DNA of 64,000 nucleotides, from NCBI GenBank assembly GCA_934402055.1, contig CAKRTC010000004.1:28804-92803 (forward strand), in the 5' to 3' direction. Position 1 is the first letter of the stretch. Each line of letters starts with the position of its first letter. Below, piece by piece: positions 51,406 through 61,158 of this stretch. This DNA is from an uncultured Lachnospiraceae bacterium (GTDB taxonomy: Bacteria > Bacillota > Clostridia > Lachnospirales > Lachnospiraceae). The notes beneath the pieces are model-generated. The model was given only the letters and a program-made list of their open reading frames with translations. It did not search any database and was not told the origin of the DNA. A program made the translations under genes and the position numbers.

Positions 51406-52431
51406 TCAGAATTTCCAGCCGATAGGCACGAAATATTCCTCAAACTTCTCTATTGCATAGTTATCGGTCATGCCCGATATATAGTCGCATACTGTGCGCT
51501 CCATGGAATTACCTTCGGCAATAAGCCTCTTATACTCCGAGGTCAGATCCTCCGGATGCTTCATATAGTAATTAAACAAAAGCTCAATAAGCTGCTTTGC
51601 CTTGCTTTCCTCTTCCTTGGCCTTGCCGCCCATATACAGGTGCTTGAACATCCACGAACGCAGCTCAGTCATATTCGTCTCTATTTCCTTGCTCATCACG
51701 AGAACGTCGGAATCAATACTGTTATCGATAACATCATTGATAAGCGTACCAAGTCTGTCATGTACATTCATGCCGAGTACCTTGCGGAATTCCATAGGCA
51801 GATCCTCCTCTGTGATAAGTCCTGCTCTTATGGCATCATCAATATCATGATTCAGATAAGCGATCTTATCGGATAAACGTACTGCCTGTCCCTCAAGTGT
51901 TGAGGGATGTCCCGATGTGCGGTGATTTCTGATACCGTCTCTGACTTCCTTGGTAAGATTAAGCCCCGCTCCGTCCTTCTCCAATACCTCACATACTCTG
52001 ACGGACTGCTCGCTATGCACAAAACCTCCGGTACAGAGATTATTAAGCACCTGTTCTCCTGTGTGCCCAAACGGAGTATGTCCGAGATCGTGTCCAAGCG
52101 CAATTGCCTCGGTCAGACTTTCATTAAGTCTGAGTGCCTTTGCTATAGTCCTTGCTATCTGGGCAACCTCAAGAGTATGAGTAAGTCTTGTTCTGTAATG
52201 GTCACCCTCAGGATCCAAAAATACCTGAGTCTTGTGCTTAAGACGTCTGAATGCCTTACAATGAATGATCCTGTCTCTGTCTCTTTGATATACAGGTCTC
52301 ACCTCATCCTCAGGCTCTTCCCTGTCTCTTCCGGCAGATTCCGCAGACAATGCAGCGAAGGGGCTCAATATCTCCCTCTCCTCCGCTTCAAGCATCTCAC
52401 GTATACAGCTGTAATTTCTGATATCCTTCAT
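51406..52431 (-). CDS. dgt: Deoxyguanosinetriphosphate triphosphohydrolase-like protein
   Basis: A 341-residue HD enzyme cleaving dGTP or other dNTPs to nucleoside and triphosphate. RDRDRIIHCKAFRRLKHKTQVFLDPEGDHYRTRLTHTLEVAQIARTIA is near residue 49. The HD motif ALGHDLGHTPFGHTGEQVLN is near residue 110, and YLNHDIDDAIRAG near residue 193 carries the last metal Asp. It opens the dgt-dnaG-trmK group. Confidence 0.93.
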   Translation of the reverse strand: MKDIRNYSCIREMLEAEEREILSPFAALSAESAGRDREEPEDEVRPVYQRDRDRIIHCKAFRRLKHKTQVFLDPEGDHYRTRLTHTLEVAQIARTIAKALRLNESLTEAIALGHDLGHTPFGHTGEQVLNNLCTGGFVHSEQSVRVCEVLEKDGAGLNLTKEVRDGIRNHRTSGHPSTLEGQAVRLSDKIAYLNHDIDDAIRAGLITEEDLPMEFRKVLGMNVHDRLGTLINDVIDNSIDSDVLVMSKEIETNMTELRSWMFKHLYMGGKAKEEESKAKQLIELLFNYYMKHPEDLTSEYKRLIAEGNSMERTVCDYISGMTDNYAIEKFEEYFVPIGWKF

Positions 52432-52556
52432 ATTGATTCATTTTAACATAAAAGGCATATAAGTTCAAAATCACTTAGTCCGCATTGCTGCACATCTTAT
52501 AAGCAATAATCACGATAACAAAATCTATTTATGCCTGATAGTTGCACAGACAGCCA

Positions 52557-52595
52557 AAAGCTGCCATTTCAAATAATTATTTGATTGGCAGCTTT
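52557..52595. terminator. Terminator after the glycosylation cluster
   Basis: AAAGCTGCCA / TGGCAGCTTT with an inner TCAAATA / TATTTGA extension. It ends the minus-strand cluster 38 nt past the last stop and could also work on the plus strand (TTTGTTTGTTT). Nothing else is seen in 52432-52632. Confidence 0.8.
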
Positions 52596-52632
52596 GTTTG
52601 TTTATATTCGCTATTCGTGTATCACAAGAAAA

Positions 52633-54870
52633 TTACTGAGGCAGTTTTTTACGCTTTTTAAATGATACAAAAATCAAAGCTATAACCCCGATCAGCGAGA
52701 GCACCTCGCTCACTCTCCAAAACCACGGCTCTGCAAATCGTACATATACCTTTCCTGAATAAGGTTCGGAAACAAGTATTCTAAGCTTATTCATCTCACC
52801 ACCGATGATTGTATATTCATTTCCGGCTTCGTCACTCGCTTTATAATAAGGATATGCAAAACGCGGGATTTCAATTGCAGAATCACCATCTGCTTCAACT
52901 TCAAGTACCATATCAACACCTGACTCGCTTATAATTGATGCATCGGCATTTTTTGTTTCTAAAGCATAGTCAAGATAATTCAGCGGAGTATTGCAAAGGA
53001 CGTATTCACTTCCGTTTCCCGGATAAGCTGTCAGATCCGCATAATCATATATGATGTCCTGACCGGCACCTTCTTCATATTTACTTACAAAGGAACCTGT
53101 CGTAACAAGACACATACCGATAACTGCCGCTATAAGCAGCTTTCCGCTACATATGCTTGCTTCTTCAAAAAACTCTATGACCAGTCCAAGCAATACAGCC
53201 AATACTATTGACACAAGTCCTATGTAGCGCCACGGAAACTGTATTTGAGCCATTATCATTCCGGGATAAGTTCTTGCAAATATATTCCACGGAAACATAT
53301 TTGTAGCCATAAACAGAATTATAATAGCCATCCCTGTCAGGTAATTTATCCGCTTATTGCCTTTTCCGGATATAACTAAATATATAGCTGCAAATAATCC
53401 TGCAATAAGTGTCATTCCGGGAGTCAGCTGCATTCTTGCCGAAGCAACTTCATTACTGTTTCCGAATATATTTTTAAAAAACGCAAAATAATCAATTATA
53501 TCAATACCATCCGCCTGAATCATTTTAGGCATAGATGCGGTATATTTAATTATTGTATCTGTATTAAGATAATAATCAACAAATGGTACTATAAATGCCG
53601 CACCAATTATTATAAATATCAGCACAGCCGTCAGTTCCGTTCTTAATGTATTCTTTCGAAGTGTTTTTTTAATTAATGACACGGCAACGACAACTGCAAT
53701 GATTGCTACATGTTCTGTAGTCAATACATGCGAATACACAAGTCCAAGCATACCTGTTGCCAATATGATTGAATTTTTTAAACTGTACTCATCCGACGTA
53801 TATATCTTCCACATTCCCAAAAACACCAATGGAAGAAAAATCATCGCAGTATACTCACCGACAGCCGATCTTACATAAATGTTGAGCAATCTGTAAGATG
53901 CCAGCATATACGCCAATGTCATAACTGCTGCCGTACTTTTATTTCGGAATATATTTCTTCCGCAGTAATACGCCGCAGCTGCAGTTAAACAGTTAACACA
54001 AAAAACATATGCTTTATATGAAGCAGTTACTGTAAATCCGATCAATCTGAGTATAGCCGGAATATACAGCAATGCACTTCCATAAAACACATCAACAGGG
54101 TATCCATATCCATCGTAGAAAAAATCGTTCATCCTTACCGGAAAATCTCCGTGTCTTAGTCCATCAGAAATTCCTTCTATCCTTGCCAGCTGAAATTCTA
54201 TATCCTGCCCCATATTCATACCTTTCATGAATAAAGGAATGCTTGAAGCAAATGCTATGGCAATGATTAAAGCTACAGTTCCTCTATACTCCTTTAAACG
54301 AGTACTAAATACAAATAGATCGATCATTAAAACGATTATGAGCCAAATTAACAACAACACTCTTGCATTATCGCCATTTGTACTTATATTCATGTTATTT
54401 ATTGTGAAATTACCGCCTGTATAATTAACTAAATTAATAGTAAAATCATCCACCGTATGATCAACTGTAAATCTATAACTTACATGCTGTTTATTAGGAC
54501 TAAGATCAAATGTCTTTGCATTCAGAAAAATATTGTCATACTCATTATTAACTGACAAATTGCAATGCTGCATAACATCCGCCGAATAATCAATATCAAG
54601 GGTGTAGCTGCCACCGTTAACACTTCCAAGCCTATAGCTTACAAGATCAATCGGATTCTCGGAACTTATTCCATCAATATTTACAGCAACAAGCCCTTCA
54701 CCATTATACTCTGTGTAATCAGATTTGAATTTTGTAAGATCAATCGCTTCTGTTATTGTATTGGTCGATCTGATTATTGCAGTTGCGACAAGTATAATAG
54801 TTACTATAAGCTGAATCAGTATACAGATATTTTTTTTATTAAGTTTTGCTGATTTCTCTGTCTTCAACAC
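52633..54870 (-). CDS. Large membrane protein, YfhO/GT-C-like glycosyltransferase candidate
   Basis: A 745-residue protein. One N-terminal membrane segment and an extracellular domain (about 40-165) are followed by about 11 more segments, then a second extracellular domain and a final C-terminal segment at about 720. The first loop after the second segment reads GMNMGQDIEFQLARIEGISDGLRHGDFPVRMNDFFYDGYGYPVDVFYGSAL. This is the pattern of YfhO/6-pyruvoyl-tetrahydropterin-synthase-related membrane proteins, which probably use a lipid-linked sugar. Donor and acceptor are unknown. Confidence 0.75.
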   Translation of the reverse strand: MLKTEKSAKLNKKNICILIQLIVTIILVATAIIRSTNTITEAIDLTKFKSDYTEYNGEGLVAVNIDGISSENPIDLVSYRLGSVNGGSYTLDIDYSADVMQHCNLSVNNEYDNIFLNAKTFDLSPNKQHVSYRFTVDHTVDDFTINLVNYTGGNFTINNMNISTNGDNARVLLLIWLIIVLMIDLFVFSTRLKEYRGTVALIIAIAFASSIPLFMKGMNMGQDIEFQLARIEGISDGLRHGDFPVRMNDFFYDGYGYPVDVFYGSALLYIPAILRLIGFTVTASYKAYVFCVNCLTAAAAYYCGRNIFRNKSTAAVMTLAYMLASYRLLNIYVRSAVGEYTAMIFLPLVFLGMWKIYTSDEYSLKNSIILATGMLGLVYSHVLTTEHVAIIAVVVAVSLIKKTLRKNTLRTELTAVLIFIIIGAAFIVPFVDYYLNTDTIIKYTASMPKMIQADGIDIIDYFAFFKNIFGNSNEVASARMQLTPGMTLIAGLFAAIYLVISGKGNKRINYLTGMAIIILFMATNMFPWNIFARTYPGMIMAQIQFPWRYIGLVSIVLAVLLGLVIEFFEEASICSGKLLIAAVIGMCLVTTGSFVSKYEEGAGQDIIYDYADLTAYPGNGSEYVLCNTPLNYLDYALETKNADASIISESGVDMVLEVEADGDSAIEIPRFAYPYYKASDEAGNEYTIIGGEMNKLRILVSEPYSGKVYVRFAEPWFWRVSEVLSLIGVIALIFVSFKKRKKLPQ

Positions 54871-54947
54871 TTTTCTCCCTTTTATCTTTCCCTTATAAAG
54901 GTGAAACCTTTACCGATAATAATTGTTTCAAAAGGATACCTTTTGGA

Positions 54948-55892
54948 TCATCTGATTCTTTCTGCATCAGCTTTATTAGTTTCACTGATAATATAATGCG
55001 GTCTTTTTTTGCTCTCTCCGTATATTTTTGCGATATATTGTCCCATAACACCCATACAGAACAGCTGAATGCCTCCGATAAAAAGCATTATAGATATTGT
55101 TGAGGCCCATCCTGCGACCGGATCTCCAAAACATAATTTTCTGATAACAATAACTATTAAAAAGAAAAAAGACACTGCAGTCATTATAAGTCCAAACCAT
55201 GATGCTATATTAAGCGGCATTTCTGAAAAATTGATTATTCCGTCAAGTGCATAACTCAGCAATCCCCAAAAGCTCCATTTAGTTTCTCCTGCTATGCGTT
55301 CGATGTTTTCAAAAGGTATCCATTTGGTTCTGAATCCTACCCAACCGAATATGCCTTTTGAGAACCTGTTCGTCTCTGCCATTGCAACAACTGCATCCGC
55401 CATTTCCCTACGCATTATTCTGAAATCACGTGCACCGTCAACCACATTTGCATCTGATATCTTATTGATTATACGATAAAATATCCTTGCAAAAAAAGAA
55501 CGTATAGGCGGTTCTCCCTTACGGCTCACTCTTCTGGTTGCCACACAGTCATATTCGCCGGAACACAATATCTCAAGCATCTCAGGTATCAATGTCGGAG
55601 GATCCTGCATATCAGCATCCATAACTCCTACATATTCACCGTCAGCATTACAGAATCCCGCATACATAGCTGCCTCTTTGCCAAAATTACGTGAAAATGA
55701 GAGATATTTGACTTTCTCATCCCTTTTAGCAAGCTCTTTTATGCAGTTGAGTGTTTCATCTGTAGAACCGTCATTCACAAATATAAACTCATAATCAATC
55801 ACCGAATGCGAAAGTGCTTTCCTGAACTCATCATAAAATAATGGCAAAGCTTCTTGTTCGTTATAGCATGGTACAATTATTGAAACTTTCAT
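54948..55892 (-). CDS. Family 2 glycosyltransferase, GtrB/DPM1 type
   Basis: A 314-residue enzyme. SIIVPCYNEQEALPLF is at the N-terminus, FVNDGSTDETL near residue 38, the DxD metal motif VMDADMQDPP near residue 91, and DFRIMRREM near residue 154. Two C-terminal membrane segments are at about 232-256 and 268-290. It should load a sugar from a nucleotide donor onto undecaprenyl phosphate. The ATG overlaps the previous stop by 4 nt. Confidence 0.92.
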   Translation of the reverse strand: MKVSIIVPCYNEQEALPLFYDEFRKALSHSVIDYEFIFVNDGSTDETLNCIKELAKRDEKVKYLSFSRNFGKEAAMYAGFCNADGEYVGVMDADMQDPPTLIPEMLEILCSGEYDCVATRRVSRKGEPPIRSFFARIFYRIINKISDANVVDGARDFRIMRREMADAVVAMAETNRFSKGIFGWVGFRTKWIPFENIERIAGETKWSFWGLLSYALDGIINFSEMPLNIASWFGLIMTAVSFFFLIVIVIRKLCFGDPVAGWASTISIMLFIGGIQLFCMGVMGQYIAKIYGESKKRPHYIISETNKADAERIR

Positions 55893-57175
55893 ATCTTTTT
55901 CTTTTCAATATTAAACGCTACTGCAAATAATGCTGCTACGGTTATAGCAAGCGTTCTGAATGTAAAATACAAATGAATGTAAGAATGATTGCTTAATACC
56001 AAATACCAAACAAAAGGAATTGCTGCAATAATCAATATATTTGCTACATAAGGTAAAAATAGTTTCAACTGCCTACGCCATTGCAGAATAGCTATAATTA
56101 CTAAAGAAATAATCATTACCATGACAATAAGGGGAGTTATTACTTCAGATGCCATCTGCATGTTTGACACAATAGCTGCTGTTCTGCTTATAGAGCCTCC
56201 GTATGCTTCAGTTGAAGACCTTCCGACAATGCTGATTATTGCGTCAGAAAACTTATTTTCTCCTGTCAATATAGTAGCTATTGTCCATTTTGATATCCAC
56301 ATACCGGCATATCCAAATGCCCACGATATTGAATAAATAATGGTATTAACCATGTTTTTTAATCCGGTCTGCGACTGCGAAAGCATAGCACATAAAATAA
56401 GACACAAGCCAAGACTTAATGCCGGATATGTCAAATAGTCAAAATAATTAGTAACTATTCCTACAGCAAAGTAAAAATATACCAGTCTTTTGTTATCACC
56501 GTTTTTCTGATAAATCAATGCTAATGCCATTACTGAAAACATGGAAACATAAAACATCGTTGAGTATTGCAATGAATAATATATAATATTAGGCCGTAAA
56601 AACATAAAAGCCGCAACCATTGGTACCGCACACTTCCATGAAAAACGTTTTATAAGTATTAGTGTCAATGTCACCATCACTATGATTTGAAATACCCTGT
56701 TTATACTCCTCCACATTAGATAATCCGTCATACTGAGTATTGGTTTTAAAAACACAAGATATCCATGCCAATACCTGGTATAACTTCCGTGCTCTCCGTT
56801 ATCTCCGTTTCTGACATAATTAGTAAGGTCTTGAACCGGATCTTCAAACCCACTCGGATGATATGCATTTATTGCTTTATTTACAACGGTTTCTTCATTG
56901 TCATAAACAGCCGCTCCCATCATTAATGAATCTGTAAAATTATCCAAGGTGTTAGAAAACTTCCAGTGAATAGCCGGATATACACCTTCCTTAGAAATTT
57001 CATCTATATCCTGATTCAGATTCGCTTTCATCGGAGCCGTTGGCAACATGTAAACAAAAACCAAAAGAACAAATCCTATCAATGCTGAAAAAAGAAGCAT
57101 GATTAAACAACGTATCACAGTTTTACAAATTTCTGTACCGTTAAGACTAAAACTTTTATTCATACCCTTGCTCAT
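55889..57175 (-). CDS. Polytopic membrane protein of the glycosylation cluster
   Basis: A 428-residue protein with about 9-10 hydrophobic segments and an extracellular loop of about 130 residues after the first. The loop holds Asp, His and Arg (YTRYWHGYLVFLKPILSMTDYLMWRSINR). I do not recognise a named family. The layout and the two flanking GT2 genes suggest a GT-C-type transferase or carrier for a lipid-linked sugar. The first and last codons overlap the neighbours by 4 nt each, so the genes are coupled. Confidence 0.7.
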   Translation of the reverse strand: MSKGMNKSFSLNGTEICKTVIRCLIMLLFSALIGFVLLVFVYMLPTAPMKANLNQDIDEISKEGVYPAIHWKFSNTLDNFTDSLMMGAAVYDNEETVVNKAINAYHPSGFEDPVQDLTNYVRNGDNGEHGSYTRYWHGYLVFLKPILSMTDYLMWRSINRVFQIIVMVTLTLILIKRFSWKCAVPMVAAFMFLRPNIIYYSLQYSTMFYVSMFSVMALALIYQKNGDNKRLVYFYFAVGIVTNYFDYLTYPALSLGLCLILCAMLSQSQTGLKNMVNTIIYSISWAFGYAGMWISKWTIATILTGENKFSDAIISIVGRSSTEAYGGSISRTAAIVSNMQMASEVITPLIVMVMIISLVIIAILQWRRQLKLFLPYVANILIIAAIPFVWYLVLSNHSYIHLYFTFRTLAITVAALFAVAFNIEKKKI

Positions 57176-58188
57176 TTCTCTGTAAATCTTGTTTTCTTAT
57201 TATCTGCAACTCTGTGCAGATTCATCTCGAAATCTTGTCTGTTCTTCTGCACCGCAACTTGCAGCTGCATACCCGTGAAGAAAGCCTGTAATGCAGCAAT
57301 CATCGCAAATCCGCTCACAATAAGTGTAGGAAACTTAGGGACTAGCCCCGTATTGATATATTCTATGCCCACCGGGATAAAAAAGAATACAGAAATAAGC
57401 GCAAGAACTGCCGCAATACCTCCAAAAAATCCCATGGGATGATAAGTTCTGTACAATCTTGCTATAGTTCTAAGCACTCGCATTCCGTCCGAATAGGTAT
57501 TAAGCTTGGATACGCTTCCGTCTGGTCTGTCACGGTAATCGATGATAACATTTTCAATATGCATATTTTTATCTATGGCATGTATGCTCATCTCTGTTTC
57601 GATCTCAAAGCCCTTGGAAAGCACGGGAAATGTCTTGACAAACTCATAGCTGAAAGCCCTGTAACCTGTCATTATATCTTTTATGTTGTTATGAAAAAGT
57701 ACGTTGATGCTTTTACGTACTATGGAATTGCCAAAATTATGAAATCTTCTTTTATTCTCTGTAAAATACGTCGATGACAATCTGTCACCCACAACCATGT
57801 CTGCTTTTTTATTTAACACAAGTTCAGACATTTTCACTGCATCCTCTGCAGGGTATGTATCGTCACCATCGGTAATGATATAACACTCGGCATCTATATC
57901 CCTGAACATACGCCTGATAACATTCCCCTTGCCCTGCATATATTCGTTTCTTACTATAGCACCGGCTTTGGCCGCAAGCTCTGCAGTCCTATCAGAAGAA
58001 TTGTTATTATACACATATACGGCTGCTTCCGGCAGTACGCGTTTAAAATCACTTACTACCTTGGCAACCGTCTTTTCTTCATTATAGCAGGGAATCAGCA
58101 CCGCAATCTTGTCAAATGCATGCAGCTTCCCGGTACTATCATAATTATAGGATTCATTAACTTTATTATCTGATGTCTTCATTGACAT
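57172..58188 (-). CDS. Family 2 glycosyltransferase, membrane-attached
   Basis: A 338-residue enzyme. KIAVLIPCYNEEKTVAKVV is near residue 29, VYNNNSSDRTAELA near residue 61, and the DxD region YIITDGDDTYPAEDA near residue 102. NIKDIMTGYRAFSYEFVKTFPVLSKGFEIETEM is near residue 160. Two C-terminal membrane segments cover about 246-310. It resembles dolichyl/undecaprenyl-phosphate hexose synthases. The ATG at 58188 is used (AGAGG upstream). It lies right after the lysC terminator. Confidence 0.88.
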   Translation of the reverse strand: MSMKTSDNKVNESYNYDSTGKLHAFDKIAVLIPCYNEEKTVAKVVSDFKRVLPEAAVYVYNNNSSDRTAELAAKAGAIVRNEYMQGKGNVIRRMFRDIDAECYIITDGDDTYPAEDAVKMSELVLNKKADMVVGDRLSSTYFTENKRRFHNFGNSIVRKSINVLFHNNIKDIMTGYRAFSYEFVKTFPVLSKGFEIETEMSIHAIDKNMHIENVIIDYRDRPDGSVSKLNTYSDGMRVLRTIARLYRTYHPMGFFGGIAAVLALISVFFFIPVGIEYINTGLVPKFPTLIVSGFAMIAALQAFFTGMQLQVAVQKNRQDFEMNLHRVADNKKTRFTEK

Positions 58189-58205
58189 TACCTTGTGATC
58201 CTCTG

Positions 58206-58240
58206 AAAAAAGCCGCAGCACCGGATCCGGCGCTGCAGCT
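58206..58240 (-). terminator. Terminator after lysC
   Basis: A GC-rich stem GCCGCAGCACCG / CGGCGCTGCAGC with a GATC loop and two mismatches, followed by TTTTTTC on the minus strand. It lies 7 nt after the lysC stop and only about 18 nt before the next start codon. Confidence 0.85.
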
Positions 58241-58246
58241 AAAAAA

Positions 58247-59563
58247 TCATTCCATTACGGCATCATATATGCCTCTTATTGCTGCTTCGTAGTCAACATC
58301 ATCAACACCGACAATGATATTGATCTCTGTTGATCCCTGATCGATCATCTTGATATTGATACGTGCATCCGAAAGCCCCTTCATGACACGTGCGGCTGTA
58401 CCTCTTGAGTACGCCATACCCTGACCAACGACAGCTATAAGAGCAAGATTGTCTTCGACATAGAATCTGTCCGGCTTAAGCTCTTCCTTGATAGTCTCAA
58501 TAATTTCATCTCTGTGCGGCTCAAAGAGACTGGTCTGGCATACTACAGACATAGTATCTATGCCTGTAGGCATATGCTCAAAGGATACTCCGAAGTCAGC
58601 AAATATCTTAAGCATCTTCATACCGAAGCCTATCTCTGAGTTCATTGAAGATTTCTCAACAAGCACAGCCGTAAAGCCCTTTTTGCCGGCTATACCGGTT
58701 ACCTTATTCTTACGCGGTATACGCGGAAGCTCCGATGAAATAAGTGTTCCCGCATCATCAGGTCTGTTTGTGTTGCGGATATTGATAGGAATGTTAGCCT
58801 TTCTTACCGGAAATACAGCATCCTCATGGAGTACCGATGCTCCCATGTAAGACAGCTCTCTGAGTTCTCTGTAGCTCAAAGCCTCGATAGGCAAAGGATT
58901 CTTAACTATCCTAGGATCTGTCGAAAGCATACCTGATACGTCTGTCCAGTTCTCATACATATCGGCAATTACCGCTCTCGCAACTATAGATCCTGTTATA
59001 TCCGAACCGCCTCTTGAGAATGTTACTATGGTTCCGTCTGCCTTGGCTCCGTAAAAGCCCGGTATCACCACGTACTCGCGTCCGGTAAGTATGGCATTAA
59101 GATCTCTGTTGGTCTCCTCTGCCATAAATACTCCGTTATCATCAAAATGCACACACTCTGCAGCATCAAGAAAACCGAAATCCAGATATTTGGCAAGTAT
59201 CTTGGCATTAAGATACTCTCCTCGGCTTGCCATATAATCCTTCTGAGGATTTCTGCTGAGACTTGAGTCTATTATATCTATCTCTGAATCTATATCAAAA
59301 TCGATACCAAGATCATTGATGATGCTTAAATAACGATCTCTGATCTGTCCCAATATAAGCTCATAATTCTGTCCCTCAGCTGCCGAATAATAACAGCTGT
59401 ACAGCATATCCGTCACCTTTGTGTCATCCGGATAGCGCTTGCCCGGCGCCGAAGCAACTACATATTTTCTGACCGGTCTTGCCTTGATTATATCGGCAAC
59501 CTTTTTAAACTGAACTCCGTCCGCAAGCGAGCTGCCGCCGAATTTGCATACATATCTCTGCAT
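58247..59563 (-). CDS. lysC: Aspartate kinase
   Basis: A 438-residue monofunctional aspartokinase, first step of lysine, threonine and DAP synthesis. CKFGGSSLADGVQFKKVADII is at the N-terminus, TFSRGGSDITGSIVARAV near residue 178, and two ACT regions from about 290 (ITGIAGKKGFTAVLVEKSSMNSEIGFGMKML; LALIAVVGQGMAYSRGTAARVMKGLSDARINIKMIDQGSTEINI). The ACT domains imply feedback by lysine or threonine. It follows lysA by 15 nt. Confidence 0.94.
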   Translation of the reverse strand: MQRYVCKFGGSSLADGVQFKKVADIIKARPVRKYVVASAPGKRYPDDTKVTDMLYSCYYSAAEGQNYELILGQIRDRYLSIINDLGIDFDIDSEIDIIDSSLSRNPQKDYMASRGEYLNAKILAKYLDFGFLDAAECVHFDDNGVFMAEETNRDLNAILTGREYVVIPGFYGAKADGTIVTFSRGGSDITGSIVARAVIADMYENWTDVSGMLSTDPRIVKNPLPIEALSYRELRELSYMGASVLHEDAVFPVRKANIPINIRNTNRPDDAGTLISSELPRIPRKNKVTGIAGKKGFTAVLVEKSSMNSEIGFGMKMLKIFADFGVSFEHMPTGIDTMSVVCQTSLFEPHRDEIIETIKEELKPDRFYVEDNLALIAVVGQGMAYSRGTAARVMKGLSDARINIKMIDQGSTEINIIVGVDDVDYEAAIRGIYDAVME

Positions 59564-59578
59564 TATAATTTGATCCCC

Positions 59579-60832
59579 TTATGCCCTGAATTCCTTATCG
59601 ATATCAAGTGTCGAGAAGTAATCCTCCATAGTCTGAGCACGTCTGATGCAGCTTACGGAATGATCCTTATGCATCAAAAGCTCCGCACTCTTGAGCTTAC
59701 CGTTGTAATTATATCCCATTGAGTGTCCGTGTGCACCTGCATCTTCGATAACTATCAGATCACCGTACTCAACTTTCGGAAGTTCTCTGTCTACAGCGAA
59801 TTTATCATTATTTTCGCAGAGTGAGCCGACTACGTCAACCTTTATCTCATTTTTTGCATCTTCCTTGCCAAGTACACGGATATTATGGTAAGCACCGTAT
59901 ATAGCAGGTCTCATAAGATTGCAGGCTGTAGCATCAACACCCACATAATCCTTGTAGATATGCTTTTCTCCGATAACCTTGGTTACAAGATAGCCGTAAG
60001 GGCCTGTGATATATCTGCCCATCTCGGTAAATACGGATATCTCCATTCCGTTTGCCTCAACCACTTCGGTATAAGCCTTGTGTACGCCTTCACCTATCTT
60101 GGCAATGTCAATTGTGGTCTCTCCCGGACGATACGGTATGCCGATTCCTCCGGAGAGGTCAACGAAGCTTATCTCAATACCAAGCTCATCTCTGAACTTA
60201 ACGGCAATATTGAAGAGTTCTCTTGCAAGGCTCGGATAATAATTGTTGTCAAGTGAGCAGCTTGCCACCATTGAGTGAATACCGAAATGCTTAACCCCCT
60301 TGGTCTTGAGCTTTGTATATGCCTCCTTAAGCTGCTCGTAGGTCATTCCGAACTTGGAATCATAAGCATGTCCCATGATACCGTTGGTATTCTCAAAGCT
60401 GCCCGGATTGTAACGGCAGCAAATAGTGTCCGGGATCTGACCTGCCCTCTCAAGCTGCTCGATCTGAGTAACATCATCAAGGTTGATGATTGCACCAAGC
60501 TTAAGAGCCTCTTCATACTCATCTACGCGTGTCTCGTTTGAGCTGAACATGATATGATGTCCTGTCATGCCGCAGCGCTCCGACATTACAAGCTCCGGTA
60601 TGGAAGCACAATCGGTTCCGCAGCCCAAGTCTCTCAGTATCCTGAGTATGCCCGGTGTAGGTGTTGCCTTGACTGCAAAATACTCTCTATAGCCCTTATT
60701 CCATGAAAATGCGGCATAAAGTGCCTTTACACACTCACGTATGCCTTCTTCATCATAAACATAAAACGGAGTTGGATATGTCTTCTCCCACTCAAGCACA
60801 TCGCTCTTTGAAAACGGTAATTTCTCTCTCAT
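59579..60832 (-). CDS. lysA: Diaminopimelate decarboxylase
   Basis: A 417-residue PLP enzyme making lysine from meso-DAP. YFAVKATPTPGILRILRDLGCGTDCAS near residue 49 has the PLP lysine. GIHSMVASCSLDNNYYP, DLSGGIGIPYRPGE near residue 216, and SLCENNDKFAVDRELP near residue 315 are present; the last corresponds to the catalytic Cys-Glu patch. Sequence is somewhat divergent from classical LysA (GIHSMVAS in place of the usual HIGS-type motif), so a related PLP decarboxylase is possible. Context with lysC and dapAB favours LysA. Confidence 0.87.
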   Translation of the reverse strand: MREKLPFSKSDVLEWEKTYPTPFYVYDEEGIRECVKALYAAFSWNKGYREYFAVKATPTPGILRILRDLGCGTDCASIPELVMSERCGMTGHHIMFSSNETRVDEYEEALKLGAIINLDDVTQIEQLERAGQIPDTICCRYNPGSFENTNGIMGHAYDSKFGMTYEQLKEAYTKLKTKGVKHFGIHSMVASCSLDNNYYPSLARELFNIAVKFRDELGIEISFVDLSGGIGIPYRPGETTIDIAKIGEGVHKAYTEVVEANGMEISVFTEMGRYITGPYGYLVTKVIGEKHIYKDYVGVDATACNLMRPAIYGAYHNIRVLGKEDAKNEIKVDVVGSLCENNDKFAVDRELPKVEYGDLIVIEDAGAHGHSMGYNYNGKLKSAELLMHKDHSVSCIRRAQTMEDYFSTLDIDKEFRA

Positions 60833-60958
60833 AATAATTCAAAAACCTCTATAAAACTAAACCTTTTGTTGATGTTTGTACTGTGTTTAAAAACCTGTCA
60901 TTTCTATATACATGAAAATCAATAATTATTCACCGGTAATGACATTTTCGCTTGCAAA
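60833..60958 (-). other. dapB-lysA interval, AT-rich
   Basis: After the dapB terminator this stretch holds no gene. It probably contains a promoter for lysA-lysC (a TATATA near 60906 is a possible -10), but no good -35 is visible. No second lysine aptamer is seen here. Confidence 0.35.
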
Positions 60959-61023
60959 AAGGTCCCGCAAGGGTAAGGCATGATCATTTGCTCATGCCTG
61001 TTCCTGCTCCCTTGCAGGACCTT
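60959..61023 (-). terminator. Two-tier terminator hairpin after dapB
   Basis: The outer 15-bp arms AAGGTCCCGCAAGGG / CCCTTGCAGGACCTT (one mismatch) enclose a second perfect stem AGGCATGA / TCATGCCT. TTTTTGC follows on the minus strand. It lies about 135 nt beyond dapB and separates the riboswitch-controlled dapA-dapB from lysA-lysC. 61024-61158 shows nothing else. Confidence 0.8.
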
Positions 61024-61158
61024 AATATTATAAATTATATCCGTAATTCAGATCCGTATTTCAAGGCTTCACATAAAAAGAGCGTGCCTTGTCATATTCT
61101 TTCGCCGAATACGGATGCTTGCGGCATATTTATCATTTTAATTACAGATTACGTAATA

